From Pyramidobacter piscolens (GTDB taxonomy: Bacteria; Synergistota; Synergistia; Synergistales; Dethiosulfovibrionaceae), in assembly GCA_004558205.1 (NCBI GenBank), contig SFDM01000022.1:1-48261 (forward strand): a DNA stretch of 48,261 nt, given 5' to 3'. Shown in pieces: positions 16,807 through 25,457 of the stretch; the stretch's first letter is position 1, and every line of letters begins with the position of its first letter. Both the position numbers and the translations under genes were made by a program. Under the pieces are notes generated by a model that worked only from the letters and a program-made list of their open reading frames with translations, was not told where the DNA came from and made no database searches.

Positions 16807-17952
16807 TTAAACCTCGATCCCCGCGGTCACGATCATCAGGCTGAGCGCCAGCTTCAGGCCGACGCTGAGGCTGTCCAGGTCCATCCACTCTTCGCGCGTG
16901 TGCGTCCCCTCCCCGGAGATGGTGCCCAGGGTGTTCGCCATAATTCCCATGGACAGGGGCACATTGCTGTCCGTGGACGACGCCGTCAGCGTCAGCTCGC
17001 CGTCGTAATAGGCGCGGATCACGTCCAGAGTGCGGTCTGTAAAGGCCTTCAGGGCTGCGCGGTCCAGCTTGCCGTCGCCGGGACGCACACCCAGCAACTC
17101 CACGTCGAACTGGGCGTCGGCGCTCCGGCGCGCTTCCACTTTCGCATCGAACTGCGCCTTCATATACTCCAGGTACTCCTGCGAGGGCGAACGGAACTCG
17201 TAGAGCATGCTGGCCATCTGCGCGATGGAGTTCACCGTCGTACCCCCTTCGATGCGCCCCACGTTGAAAGTCGTGCGGGCCTGCTCGGGCAGCCTGACGG
17301 AGTAGAGGTCTTCAATAAGGCGGCACAAATGCTCGATCGCGTTGGGATTGCCGAAGTCGGCGTAGGAATGGCCGCCTTTGGTGCGGCAGGTCACGCGGTA
17401 GCGGTAGGAGCCCACGGCGCTGCTGCGGCAGTGCCCCAGATGGCCGTCCAGAGAATAGAACGCCTTGATGCGCGAACCGTAGGCCGCGAACAGCGCTTTG
17501 GTGCCGTCGAGATTGCCCAGGCCCTCTTCACAGGCGTTGGCAACGATAAGAAAACCCCGTTTTAGTTCCTTCTCATGAGAAGCCATCCAGCGCGAGGCCA
17601 CCATCAGATTGACCAGGTTCGCCGTGTCGTCGCCGATGCCCGGGGCGTAGAGTCGGTTTCCCTCTTCCCTCATGGGCAGCGGCTCATTATCGGGAAACAC
17701 CACGTCCATATGGGCCGCAAAAACCGTCAAATCGCCGTCCTGCGGCCCCAGCCTGCAGATCACGTTCTTGGCCACGTCGACGCTCACGTCTGCGAATCCC
17801 TGTTCCTTAAACCATTGGCTGACAAAGGCCGCGCGCTGATCCTCCTGATGCGACGGCGCCGGGATCTTCCCCAGCCTGCGCAGCAACTCCTTCGCCTCTT
17901 CGGCACAGCCGCCGGCATAGGTGCCGGCGATTTTCACGATACGTTCATCCAT
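16807..17952 (-). CDS. M20-family metallopeptidase, PepT-like
   Basis: The 381-residue enzyme belongs to the M20 zinc exopeptidases. Two-metal ligands are visible: FAAHMDVVFPD (His, Asp), GDDTANLV (bridging Asp), ACEEGLGN (Glu-Glu) and EGTHTREEW (His near the C-terminus). A dimerisation domain lies in between. It resembles the tripeptidase T-related group and probably removes N-terminal residues from small peptides in the cytoplasm. The start at 17952 is set by AAGGAGGAG; the open frame extends 67 codons further without a site. It is a single gene; 17953-18204 upstream holds only a weak possible promoter (TATAGG at 18016-18011). Confidence 0.85.
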   Translation of the reverse strand: MDERIVKIAGTYAGGCAEEAKELLRRLGKIPAPSHQEDQRAAFVSQWFKEQGFADVSVDVAKNVICRLGPQDGDLTVFAAHMDVVFPDNEPLPMREEGNRLYAPGIGDDTANLVNLMVASRWMASHEKELKRGFLIVANACEEGLGNLDGTKALFAAYGSRIKAFYSLDGHLGHCRSSAVGSYRYRVTCRTKGGHSYADFGNPNAIEHLCRLIEDLYSVRLPEQARTTFNVGRIEGGTTVNSIAQMASMLYEFRSPSQEYLEYMKAQFDAKVEARRSADAQFDVELLGVRPGDGKLDRAALKAFTDRTLDVIRAYYDGELTLTASSTDSNVPLSMGIMANTLGTISGEGTHTREEWMDLDSLSVGLKLALSLMIVTAGIEV

Positions 17953-18204
17953 GACAAACTCCTCCTTCAATCCTGTAAAAAGACTTTGCAGCCCCTTTGA
18001 TTCTGATGTTCCTATAGTAACAATATTTTTGCGAAATGGCACGGGAGTGTGGTAAAAATGACAGTTCTTCGTCTTATGAATTTTAATTTTGCCCATTTTT
18101 GTTTCAGTGACCACCGATGCCACACAGTAAAATTCTTTGCCTCGGAGTCTCACAAATAAGCGCGCCGTGCTTCAAAGGGCCATAAACGCCAACCCATAAA
18201 GCAG

Positions 18205-18259
18205 AAAAAAACAGAAACCGTTTTGGCCGCGACATTGTCGGTTGAGGCCAAAACGGTTT
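18205..18259 (-). terminator. Terminator of the leftward M28-enolase superfamily unit
   Basis: AAACCGTTTTGGCC (18215-18228) pairs with GGCCAAAACGGTTT (18246-18259), with a small CGACA/TGTCG stem in the loop. Leftward it runs into a T-rich stretch. Confidence 0.8.
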
Positions 18260-18262
18260 TTA

Positions 18263-19357
18263 TTATCTCATTTCCCGAGCCAGTTCTGCAATGTTCACGA
18301 CTCCGCAACCGGGAACCTGACCGACGGCCAAGGCCCCGTCTGACAGTTGATGCGCTGTGCGGGCCAGCTGTGGCTGCGTCGCATAACAGGTTAAATCGCA
18401 GGCAAGTTTCGCGTTCGGAAGCGCCGCGGCCAAATGCAGGCAGTGAGCTGCTCCTATCTGCGTATCAAAAGCGCTGGTCACAACGCACTGCATTCCGGCA
18501 GCCTCTGCAATAGCGGCCAGCTGACGGGCCCTGAACAGCCCGCCTGTCTTGATCAGTTTAATAACGCACACGTCGGCACAATGACATTCCGCAATTCTCA
18601 TGGCATCCTGCAGGGAAAGCAGCGACTCGTCCACGCCAATCGGGACCGCCACCGAGTTTTTCAACATCCGCAGCCCTTCATAATCCCGGGCGGGAAGCGG
18701 CTGTTCGCAATATTGAAGATCTTGGTTTTGAAGCGCCTCAAGAACTCGGCGTGCCGACGCCAAAGAATACCCCTGATTGGCGTCGATTCTCAGCGCCCGG
18801 GAACCAATGGCCTGCCGTACGGCAATGACGCGCCGAATGTCTTCCTCAGGATCATTTCCAACTTTCATCTTGATACTTTGGCACCCCTGTTCTGCAAAAC
18901 CGCGAGCCAAACCCACCGCTTCTTCCACAGAACAGATGCCTATATGCCGGTTCAGCATGACCTGTGGACGAAAAAGCCCTCCCAGAAGGACATATTCAGG
19001 CACCTCCAGTTCTTTAGCCGCCAGGTCGTAAAGCGCCATATCGACAGCCGCTTTCGCCGCGGGATTGCCGTGAATATGAAGGTCCATCGCGTCCACAAGA
19101 GCGCTCACATGGGTACACTCTCGGTTGCTCAGCAGAGGCAGAAGTTCCGCCTCCAGGATCAACTGAATAGAACGGGCCGTTTCCCCGGTAAACTTCGGCA
19201 GGGGGGTCGCCTCGCCATACCCGCAGCGTCCGTCCTCGTCTTCCAGTTCAACGATCACGTGGGGTTTTACTGCCAGAGGATCTCCGTAAGTCGTTTTGAG
19301 GCTGGACGATGGGGCCCGGCAAACAAGCCATGTACGCCATTTCAGTATTCGCCCCAT
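18263..19357 (-). CDS. Enolase-superfamily enzyme, muconate-lactonizing/epimerase subgroup (copy 1)
   Basis: The 364-residue TIM-barrel enzyme removes an alpha-proton next to a carboxylate. The subgroup residues are all present: Lys163 and Lys165 (SIKMKVG), metal ligands Asp192 (IDANQGY), Glu218 (CEQPL), Asp243 (GVDES), and Lys267 (VIKLIKTGG). The subgroup includes muconate cycloisomerase, o-succinylbenzoate synthase, N-acylamino acid racemase and dipeptide epimerase. The C-terminal DLTCYATQP does not show the DxD used by typical Ala-Glu epimerases to hold the peptide amine, so the substrate is open. It lies 6 bp after an M28 peptidase, which suggests a peptide or N-acyl amino acid. A paralogue with the same residue numbering lies at 45595-46704. 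Confidence 0.86.
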   Translation of the reverse strand: MGRILKWRTWLVCRAPSSSLKTTYGDPLAVKPHVIVELEDEDGRCGYGEATPLPKFTGETARSIQLILEAELLPLLSNRECTHVSALVDAMDLHIHGNPAAKAAVDMALYDLAAKELEVPEYVLLGGLFRPQVMLNRHIGICSVEEAVGLARGFAEQGCQSIKMKVGNDPEEDIRRVIAVRQAIGSRALRIDANQGYSLASARRVLEALQNQDLQYCEQPLPARDYEGLRMLKNSVAVPIGVDESLLSLQDAMRIAECHCADVCVIKLIKTGGLFRARQLAAIAEAAGMQCVVTSAFDTQIGAAHCLHLAAALPNAKLACDLTCYATQPQLARTAHQLSDGALAVGQVPGCGVVNIAELAREMR

Positions 19358-19363
19358 TGGCAG

Positions 19364-21103
19364 TTACCGCTGGAGGCTCATGTAGTTCTGAATATCCCGG
19401 ATGACGCGCCTGAGTTGTCCTGTCAGCCTGTTTCTTTGACGCATGAAGTCGGTCTGAATAAACACGTAGACGTCGGCGTCCGTGTTAGCCCGAGTCACTC
19501 CGCAGGCATTTCTCACTCCCTGGAAAGGAAGGGCGCCGACGGCGCGATCCTGATAGTAAGGACTGGACACTGAATAGACCAGCCGGACCAGTTCACCGGC
19601 GACAACTTTCAATATCTCATCGGAGTCTTCGCTGGAAAGGGTTTTCTCACAAAACGCGGGAAGCTCTTTTTTGAGATCTGCAAGGGCTTTCAGCACAGGA
19701 TCAAGGACAAATTCGTCTCCCAGCGCTTCGTTAATCTCTGACAAAAATTTTTCCATTTCCGCGGCGAAACCAGGAATATCGACAGGAAGCCTGTCAGAAT
19801 TGAGAATCAGGCAGGCCATCTTCGCGTTGAGGCTGGCGTCTCGAAACATAATACGCTCATCCAGTTTGTCGATCGTATCCGCGTCAGTATGCCACCACGG
19901 ACCTCCGCTGGGGCAGCAGAAATCGCAATTCTCAGGTAAGGGCTCATATTTGGGCATAATCGCAATAGGGACGCCAACTCCCCAGAAAGACTGGTCGGCG
20001 CCGCGAATCATGGGAATATAAGGCAGAGCCGCCCTGCCCGTGAACTCACGGATCAAATCGTCCATGAAAGCCCGTCCCTCCATCAAGGTCGTCCTCGCCC
20101 TGATTTGGTCGGCGTTTTTGCATCCTGCCAGATCGATATTGATATGGGCTACGCAATTTTTATCCAGATCCTCCCAGTGACTGTCGCAGTACCAGGTAGA
20201 CCCCGCGTAGCGCCCGTCGGAATGGCCAGACCACCAGGCGATCTTCACCGAACGCTTGAGGTCCTTGCGGTGTTCCCAGAAGATGCGCGCAAATTCAAGC
20301 ATAATGGCGTCGCTCGCCGCATTATCGGTGATCCCCTCATACCATGAGTCATAATGTCCTGAAATCAAAACGTATTTTTCACTGCCACCCTGAATCGCAG
20401 CAACGGGCATGGAAGTACGGCGCACGCCGTTGTCCATTTTTATGTTCATGGAGATCTCAACGTTTTTGCCCTCAGACAGCAGCGCCAGCAGGCTTTCCGC
20501 ATCGTCCTTCGTCATTTCCACAAAGGGAAGGTAAGGGAACTGATCCTGATCAGCCGGCACGGGCGATCCCCACACGGCGCCGGTCGTCCCGTGATGATGC
20601 AGCGGTTCGGCCGAGGGCCACAGATGGATAACGCCTAAGGCTCCGGCGTCTGCCGATTTTTTTGCAAAACTTCCCCCGCTGGAACGGGTCAGGATAAACT
20701 TTCCTCTAAATTCAGCAAAACGAGCTTTCTCTTCTTTTTGGCTCAGATTCTTTTTCTCGCTGAATCGGTCGTAAAAAAGAGGCCCCCTCAAATCTGAAGC
20801 TTCTCCGCTGTAAACATCCGCAATAACCTTAATCACGCGCGACGAGGGAGACAGCACTTCCACGCTTGCGTCCAGAGGAAGGCTCAGGTAAGCGTCATAA
20901 AAAAGGCGCTCCGTCGGAACGCCGTATTGCCGCAGCCGTTCAACGAGGTAGTCCACGGCCGCCTCTCCGTCAGGGTGCCCCGTATAACGATACAGCGTAT
21001 TAAAACGCTCAATTGTTTGGCGCATATTTCTAACGTTCAGCTGTTCCAAAATGATTTTCGACAGTGTTTCGCCGTCTTTAAAAAGATTTTTTTGCCTCAC
21101 CAT
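19364..21103 (-). CDS. M28-family metallopeptidase with a PA-like insert and an atypical metal site
   Basis: The 579-residue protein has an M28 (aminopeptidase Y/glutamate carboxypeptidase-like) core. Visible ligand positions are His250 and Asp252 (ISGHYDSW), bridging Asp260 (ITDNAASD), Asp324 (INIDLAG) and His405 (PWWHTDAD). The usual Glu-Glu motif (SGEExGLxGS) is replaced by SGHSDGRYAGS, residues 292-301, so the general base and one ligand differ from typical members. A PA-like domain fills residues ~80-230. There is no signal peptide. GAGGAGAGG precedes the ATG. It is transcribed with the enolase-superfamily gene and diverges from the Crp/Fnr regulator. Confidence 0.83.
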   Translation of the reverse strand: MVRQKNLFKDGETLSKIILEQLNVRNMRQTIERFNTLYRYTGHPDGEAAVDYLVERLRQYGVPTERLFYDAYLSLPLDASVEVLSPSSRVIKVIADVYSGEASDLRGPLFYDRFSEKKNLSQKEEKARFAEFRGKFILTRSSGGSFAKKSADAGALGVIHLWPSAEPLHHHGTTGAVWGSPVPADQDQFPYLPFVEMTKDDAESLLALLSEGKNVEISMNIKMDNGVRRTSMPVAAIQGGSEKYVLISGHYDSWYEGITDNAASDAIMLEFARIFWEHRKDLKRSVKIAWWSGHSDGRYAGSTWYCDSHWEDLDKNCVAHINIDLAGCKNADQIRARTTLMEGRAFMDDLIREFTGRAALPYIPMIRGADQSFWGVGVPIAIMPKYEPLPENCDFCCPSGGPWWHTDADTIDKLDERIMFRDASLNAKMACLILNSDRLPVDIPGFAAEMEKFLSEINEALGDEFVLDPVLKALADLKKELPAFCEKTLSSEDSDEILKVVAGELVRLVYSVSSPYYQDRAVGALPFQGVRNACGVTRANTDADVYVFIQTDFMRQRNRLTGQLRRVIRDIQNYMSLQR

Positions 21104-21264
21104 AGAATCCTCTCCTCGTCATCCGTTGCCCCTGCGGCCGGGATTGCATATCCACACTGTTTCAGCCCGGCAAAATCAGGGGTGCTCTCCTGAAAAAGGA
21201 CAATGACAAATCTGGCTCTCATTATTTTCTATTCGGCCTGTTTTTTCTACGGCATAGGTCATAA

Positions 21265-21280
21265 TGTAATCTATGTTACA
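21265..21280. promoter_or_regulatory. Candidate Crp/Fnr operator
   Basis: TGTAA-N6-TTACA is a perfect 5-6-5 dyad of the spacing used by Crp/Fnr-family dimers. It lies between the divergent M28 gene (start 21103) and the Crp/Fnr gene (start 21442), so it could control both. The rest of 21104-21441 is A/T-rich with no other clear element. Confidence 0.55.
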
Positions 21281-21441
21281 AGTTTACCTGAATAAAGGAC
21301 TTTTTTCTTTCCTTGAACTATAGTGTACTGAATAAGATTGTAGCTGATCCCTTCCACATCGTAATTTTTCAGTTCTTCTCTGAATATTATGATGATAGAA
21401 TAAGCCATTTATTCAGCATGCAGCTGAGAGGGGAAGCACTG

Positions 21442-22110
21442 ATGCATACCATAGACGATCTTTATGTGAATTTTCCGCCCCATATCGACGAAACCACTGC
21501 ACGGCTCATTGAGGAGAACGCGAGACGCATTCTCCTGCCAGCCAAGAAAATCTTTGTCCGCCCCGGCGACCCCGTCACCTCAATTCTCTATATCAAGGAA
21601 GGGCGGACGCGCCATTACATGATAAGCCCGGACGGCATTGAGAAGGTGATCTATATTCTGGGCAAAGGCTGGTTCCTCCGCGAACGGACCTTTGTGGACG
21701 AACTGGGATACCAGGCCGCACGCTATTCGATCACTGAAATTCCGACAGAGCTTTACGCCATTGAACGAGACCAGTTTGAGGTGCTTATCCAGCACCCGGA
21801 GTTTGCGAAAGCACTGCTGCGAAGCAGCTGTATTAAGGGCGAGATGCTGCGGCGCCACGCCGAAAGCATTGCCTTCGACTCCGGTAAGGAGCGCCTGATG
21901 AAACTCCTCGTTTCGCTGGCCGATAAGACCGCCGTTGATTCCGAACGGTGGAACCCGTTAACCATTCAGTATACGCAGCAGGAGATGTCGGCGATTATCG
22001 GCGTCAATCGAGTTACGATCAGCCGTTTTATGACAGAGCTGTGTAATGAAGGGCAGATTCGCGTTATCAACAGAAAGATCCAGGTCCTAAGGGGTCTGAA
22101 GATAAGCTGA
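21442..22110 (+). CDS. Crp/Fnr-family transcriptional regulator
   Basis: The 222-residue protein has an N-terminal cyclic-nucleotide-binding-like barrel (PGDPVTSILYIKEGRTRHYM, about residues 35-55) and a C-terminal HTH_Crp (YTQQEMSAIIGVNRVTISRF). It lacks the cysteine cluster ligands of Fnr near the N-terminus, and the effector is unknown. ATG 21442 is chosen because GAGAGGGGAAG lies upstream; the frame is open 43 codons further. It is followed after 64 bp by an M20 dipeptidase and the dpp genes, which it probably regulates, and a matching dyad lies 160 bp upstream. Confidence 0.86.
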   Translation: MHTIDDLYVNFPPHIDETTARLIEENARRILLPAKKIFVRPGDPVTSILYIKEGRTRHYMISPDGIEKVIYILGKGWFLRERTFVDELGYQAARYSITEIPTELYAIERDQFEVLIQHPEFAKALLRSSCIKGEMLRRHAESIAFDSGKERLMKLLVSLADKTAVDSERWNPLTIQYTQQEMSAIIGVNRVTISRFMTELCNEGQIRVINRKIQVLRGLKIS

Positions 22111-22174
22111 TCGGATTTCTTCAGCGTCGGCGGCAGAAGGAGCGACCAGATTCAGCGCTAAAGGAGAAGAGTAT

Positions 22175-23590
22175 ATGCAGCCAATTACGCAGATTTTTGA
22201 CTATGTGGATCAACATTTTGAAAGCATGTTGGAGGACCTGGAAGCTCTCTGCGCCTGTCCCAGTACGGCCGGCAACCCTCAGGGGCTTGAAGGCGCCCGC
22301 CGGGAAATCCTCAGAAAAATGGAAAGCCTCGGGCTGAAGCCAGAACTTCATCCCATTCCCGAAGGAAATGCCCTGATCTCCGCAGCGGTCGAGGGAAAGG
22401 ATTCGCGAACGCTGCTCTTCTACAACCACTATGACGTGGTGGAACCCGGCGACCCCGGCCTGTGGAAATCAGGGGATCCCTATAAAATGCGCCGCGATGA
22501 CGGAAAACTCTATGCCAGGGGCGTCTCCGACAATAAAGGGGCGCTTTGTTCCCGCCTTCACGCCGTGCAGGCGATCTTGGCACTGAATAAGACATTGCCG
22601 GTGAAGGTTAAATTTTTGTTTGAAGGGGACGAAGAGACTTCCAGTCCCTCCATGTTCCGCTTCGCCATGGAACATCCTGAAGAGTTCAAGGAGCTTATTC
22701 GCTCTGATCTGTGCGTCTGGGAAAACGGGCGCAACGACGCGGCGGGGCGCCCCTGGATCAGGTTTGGAGTGCGCGGCAGCGTCAGCTTTGACCTGAAAGT
22801 GACGACCGCGGCTACGGACGTCCACGGCCGAATGGGCGCGGCTGTTCCGAGCGCGTCATGGCGTCTTGTCAAAGCGCTGGCGACCTTGAAGGACGACGAT
22901 GGCAGGATCACGATCGACGGTTTCTACGACTCTATCTGCCCGACTACCCAGGAAGATCTGCAAGTACTCCGCGATTTTCCCTACGAAGAAGAGCTTCAGA
23001 AAAAACGTCTTGGAATTTCCCAGTTTCTCCGCGGCTCCACAGGAGAAAAGTTAAAACAGCAAATTTATCTGGAACCTTCCCTTTCCATCTGCGCCATAGA
23101 AGCCGGCGAGCCTCATAAAGGGGTCAGAGGCATCGTGCCCCACAAAGCCAGCGCCCGGCTCAGTTTTTATCTTGTAGCCAATCAGAAGCCCGCTGAAGTG
23201 GAGGCGCTTCTCCGCACCCACCTCAGACAGCATGGATACGCCGATATCGAAGTCGAGAGACGAGGAAGTTCGAACACCCCTGTCAGGACACCCGTAAACA
23301 TCCCTTTCCGCCGGCGCGCCTGCGAAGCTGCCAAAAAAGTTTACGCCCAGCCGATGGTTGTGGAGCTGACTCAACTCGGAGGGGGCCCCGCCGGCGTGTT
23401 CCGCGAGGCATGGCCAGAACTCCCCATTGTCGGATTCGGTCCTGCGAACACCACCCCCAACCATCACGCTCCCGAAGAGAACATGAACGTTGAAGACTAC
23501 AGAAAAGCGATTAAGTACCTGATCGCCTTGTTTTACTCCTATGCAGACGATCAGATCATTGAGAATGGAGATGAACCCAAGCTATGCTGA
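22175..23590 (+). CDS. M20-family dipeptidase/carboxypeptidase
   Basis: The 471-residue zinc enzyme has the ArgE/DapE/CPG2-type ligands: LLFYNHYDVVEPGD (His, Asp), GVSDNKGAL (bridging Asp), FEGDEETSS (Glu-Glu) and PNHHAPEENM (His near the C-terminus). The dimerisation domain lies between about residues 200 and 370. It is cytoplasmic and probably cleaves dipeptides or short peptides. AGGAGAAGAGTAT precedes the ATG. Its last 7 bases overlap dppB, so it belongs to the peptide-import operon and can act directly on the imported peptides. Confidence 0.87.
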   Translation: MQPITQIFDYVDQHFESMLEDLEALCACPSTAGNPQGLEGARREILRKMESLGLKPELHPIPEGNALISAAVEGKDSRTLLFYNHYDVVEPGDPGLWKSGDPYKMRRDDGKLYARGVSDNKGALCSRLHAVQAILALNKTLPVKVKFLFEGDEETSSPSMFRFAMEHPEEFKELIRSDLCVWENGRNDAAGRPWIRFGVRGSVSFDLKVTTAATDVHGRMGAAVPSASWRLVKALATLKDDDGRITIDGFYDSICPTTQEDLQVLRDFPYEEELQKKRLGISQFLRGSTGEKLKQQIYLEPSLSICAIEAGEPHKGVRGIVPHKASARLSFYLVANQKPAEVEALLRTHLRQHGYADIEVERRGSSNTPVRTPVNIPFRRRACEAAKKVYAQPMVVELTQLGGGPAGVFREAWPELPIVGFGPANTTPNHHAPEENMNVEDYRKAIKYLIALFYSYADDQIIENGDEPKLC

Positions 23591-24528
23591 GATACGTTTT
23601 CAAGCGCCTGCTCATGCTTATCCCCGTGCTTCTTGGCGCCACGTTCTTCGTCTTCTTCATCATGGAACTTTCTCCGGAAGACCCCGCGATCACCATCCTC
23701 GGGGCTGACGCCACGCCGGAAGCCATCGCGGAGCTGCATACCGAAATGGGACTGGATCAGCCCCTCCTCGTCCGCTACGGGCGCTTCATCAACAACATGC
23801 TCCACGGCGACCTGGGAACGTCGTATAAAAACAGGATGGACGTGATGGATCAGATTTTGGATAAACTTCCCAATACACTGCTTCTCGCCGTGGCCGGCAT
23901 TTTCATCGCCGTCGCTGTCGGAGTCCCCGTTGGAATTCTATCGGCAAAAAAGCAATACAGCATCTTCGACACGGTCGCCATGATTTTCACGCTGATCCTG
24001 GCCGCTTCTCCGGCATTTTGGTTTGGATTGGTCATGGTCATCCTCTTCTCTCTGAAACTGGGGTGGTTTCCTTCCTCAGGCATGGGAACGGGAATTTTCG
24101 GCGTGTTAAGAAGCCTCGTATTGCCTGCCATCACGCTCTGCGGCACGACTGCTGCGCTGGTGGCCAGAACCACCAGATCCGCCATGCTTGAAGTGGTCCG
24201 TCAGGATTACATCGACACAGCGCATGCCAAAGGCGTCAAAGAATCGGTTATCACCATGCGGCATCAGCTGAAGAACGCCATGATTCCCATTGTTACCATA
24301 GTGGGACTTCAGTTCGGAGTTCTTCTTGGCGGCTCCGTCATGACAGAATCAGTATTTTCTTGGCCGGGTATCGGGCGTTTTGTCGTCGAAGCGGTCAAAG
24401 GCAAAGATATTCCCTGCGTTCTTGGATCAGTGGTAATGCTGTCGGTCCTTTTTACGCTCGTCAACTTGCTTGTGGATATTTTATACGGTTTTATCGACCC
24501 GCGCATCAAAGCGCAGTACAAGAGATAG
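23584..24528 (+). CDS. dppB: Peptide ABC transporter permease, DppB/OppB type
   Basis: The 314-residue membrane protein has six predicted TM segments, starting MLRYVFKRLLMLIPVLLGAT, as DppB/OppB proteins do. The EAA loop region (DYIDTAHAKGVKE) that contacts the ATPases is present. With DppC it forms the channel for di- or oligopeptides in the inner membrane. It overlaps the M20 gene by 7 bases and is followed by dppC after 13 bp. Confidence 0.9.
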   Translation: MLRYVFKRLLMLIPVLLGATFFVFFIMELSPEDPAITILGADATPEAIAELHTEMGLDQPLLVRYGRFINNMLHGDLGTSYKNRMDVMDQILDKLPNTLLLAVAGIFIAVAVGVPVGILSAKKQYSIFDTVAMIFTLILAASPAFWFGLVMVILFSLKLGWFPSSGMGTGIFGVLRSLVLPAITLCGTTAALVARTTRSAMLEVVRQDYIDTAHAKGVKESVITMRHQLKNAMIPIVTIVGLQFGVLLGGSVMTESVFSWPGIGRFVVEAVKGKDIPCVLGSVVMLSVLFTLVNLLVDILYGFIDPRIKAQYKR

Positions 24529-24541
24529 GGGTGGCGATAAC

Positions 24542-25444
24542 ATGACGGCTCAGCAGGCAAATTCTTCCCCGATCCTGGGACGAACGCTTTGGCAGGAAGC
24601 ATGGCTCCGTTTCAAACGCAATAAACTGGCTATGGCCGGGCTTTGTTTCATTATTTTTCTCCTTCTCGTCGCATTAGCCACGCTCATTGTGGACTTTTGG
24701 GACGGCGGGGCAACCTATACCCGCTACGTGATCAAGCAGAACCTGCGGCAGAAGCTGATGCTTCCAAATGCGAAACACCTTTTCGGCTGCGATGAATTCG
24801 GCAGAGACATCCTGTTCCGTATGATCTGGGGCACTCGCTATTCCTTGTTCGTCGGCGTCTCGGCGATCTTCATCGCCGCTTTGAGCGGCGGCGCTTTTGG
24901 CGCGGTAGCCGGGTATTACGGAGGGAAAATCGATAACCTGATGATGCGCTTCATGGACATTTTCCTCGCAATTCCTTCCATGGTTCTCGCGATCGCTCTA
25001 GTCGCGGCCTTAGGCACCAGCATGTTCAACCTGCTTCTATCCATCGCGGTGCCCCAAATACCGAGATTTTCCAGAGTTGTCAGAGCCTCGGTAATGTCTG
25101 TCCGCGACAAGGACTTTATCGAAGCGGCGCGCGCCATGGGCGCCAACGACGTTACCATTATCTGCCAGTACATCATCCCTAACGCCATGGCGCCCGTCAT
25201 CGTCCAATCCACGCTCAGCACGGCCAACGCAATTCTCTCCATTGCCGGCCTCTCCTATCTCGGATTGGGCTTCCAGCCTCCGACACCTGAGTGGGGAGCG
25301 ATCCTGACGTCAGCCAAAACATACATGCGCGATGCCTGGCACATTTCCGTCATTCCCGGGCTGGGCATTATGCTGACCATTCTGGCGCTGAACCTCTTCG
25401 GCGACGGACTCAGAGACGCGCTGGACCCTAAGCTTAAAAAGTAA
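24542..25444 (+). CDS. dppC: Peptide ABC transporter permease, DppC/OppC type
   Basis: The 300-residue permease has the typical N-terminal segment (AWLRFKRNKLAMAGLCFI), a periplasmic loop before FGCDEFGRDILFRMIWG and the EAA motif (DFIEAARAMGAND). ATG 24542 is used; the open frame begins earlier inside dppB. AGGGGTGGCG lies just upstream. It works with DppB as the second half of the channel. Confidence 0.9.
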   Translation: MTAQQANSSPILGRTLWQEAWLRFKRNKLAMAGLCFIIFLLLVALATLIVDFWDGGATYTRYVIKQNLRQKLMLPNAKHLFGCDEFGRDILFRMIWGTRYSLFVGVSAIFIAALSGGAFGAVAGYYGGKIDNLMMRFMDIFLAIPSMVLAIALVAALGTSMFNLLLSIAVPQIPRFSRVVRASVMSVRDKDFIEAARAMGANDVTIICQYIIPNAMAPVIVQSTLSTANAILSIAGLSYLGLGFQPPTPEWGAILTSAKTYMRDAWHISVIPGLGIMLTILALNLFGDGLRDALDPKLKK

Positions 25445-25457
25445 GGACGTGGCCGAG

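Noticed and set aside
18263..19357. Firm call as L-Ala-D/L-Glu epimerase
   Set aside because: The DxD motif that binds the dipeptide amino group is not visible, so only the subgroup is assigned.
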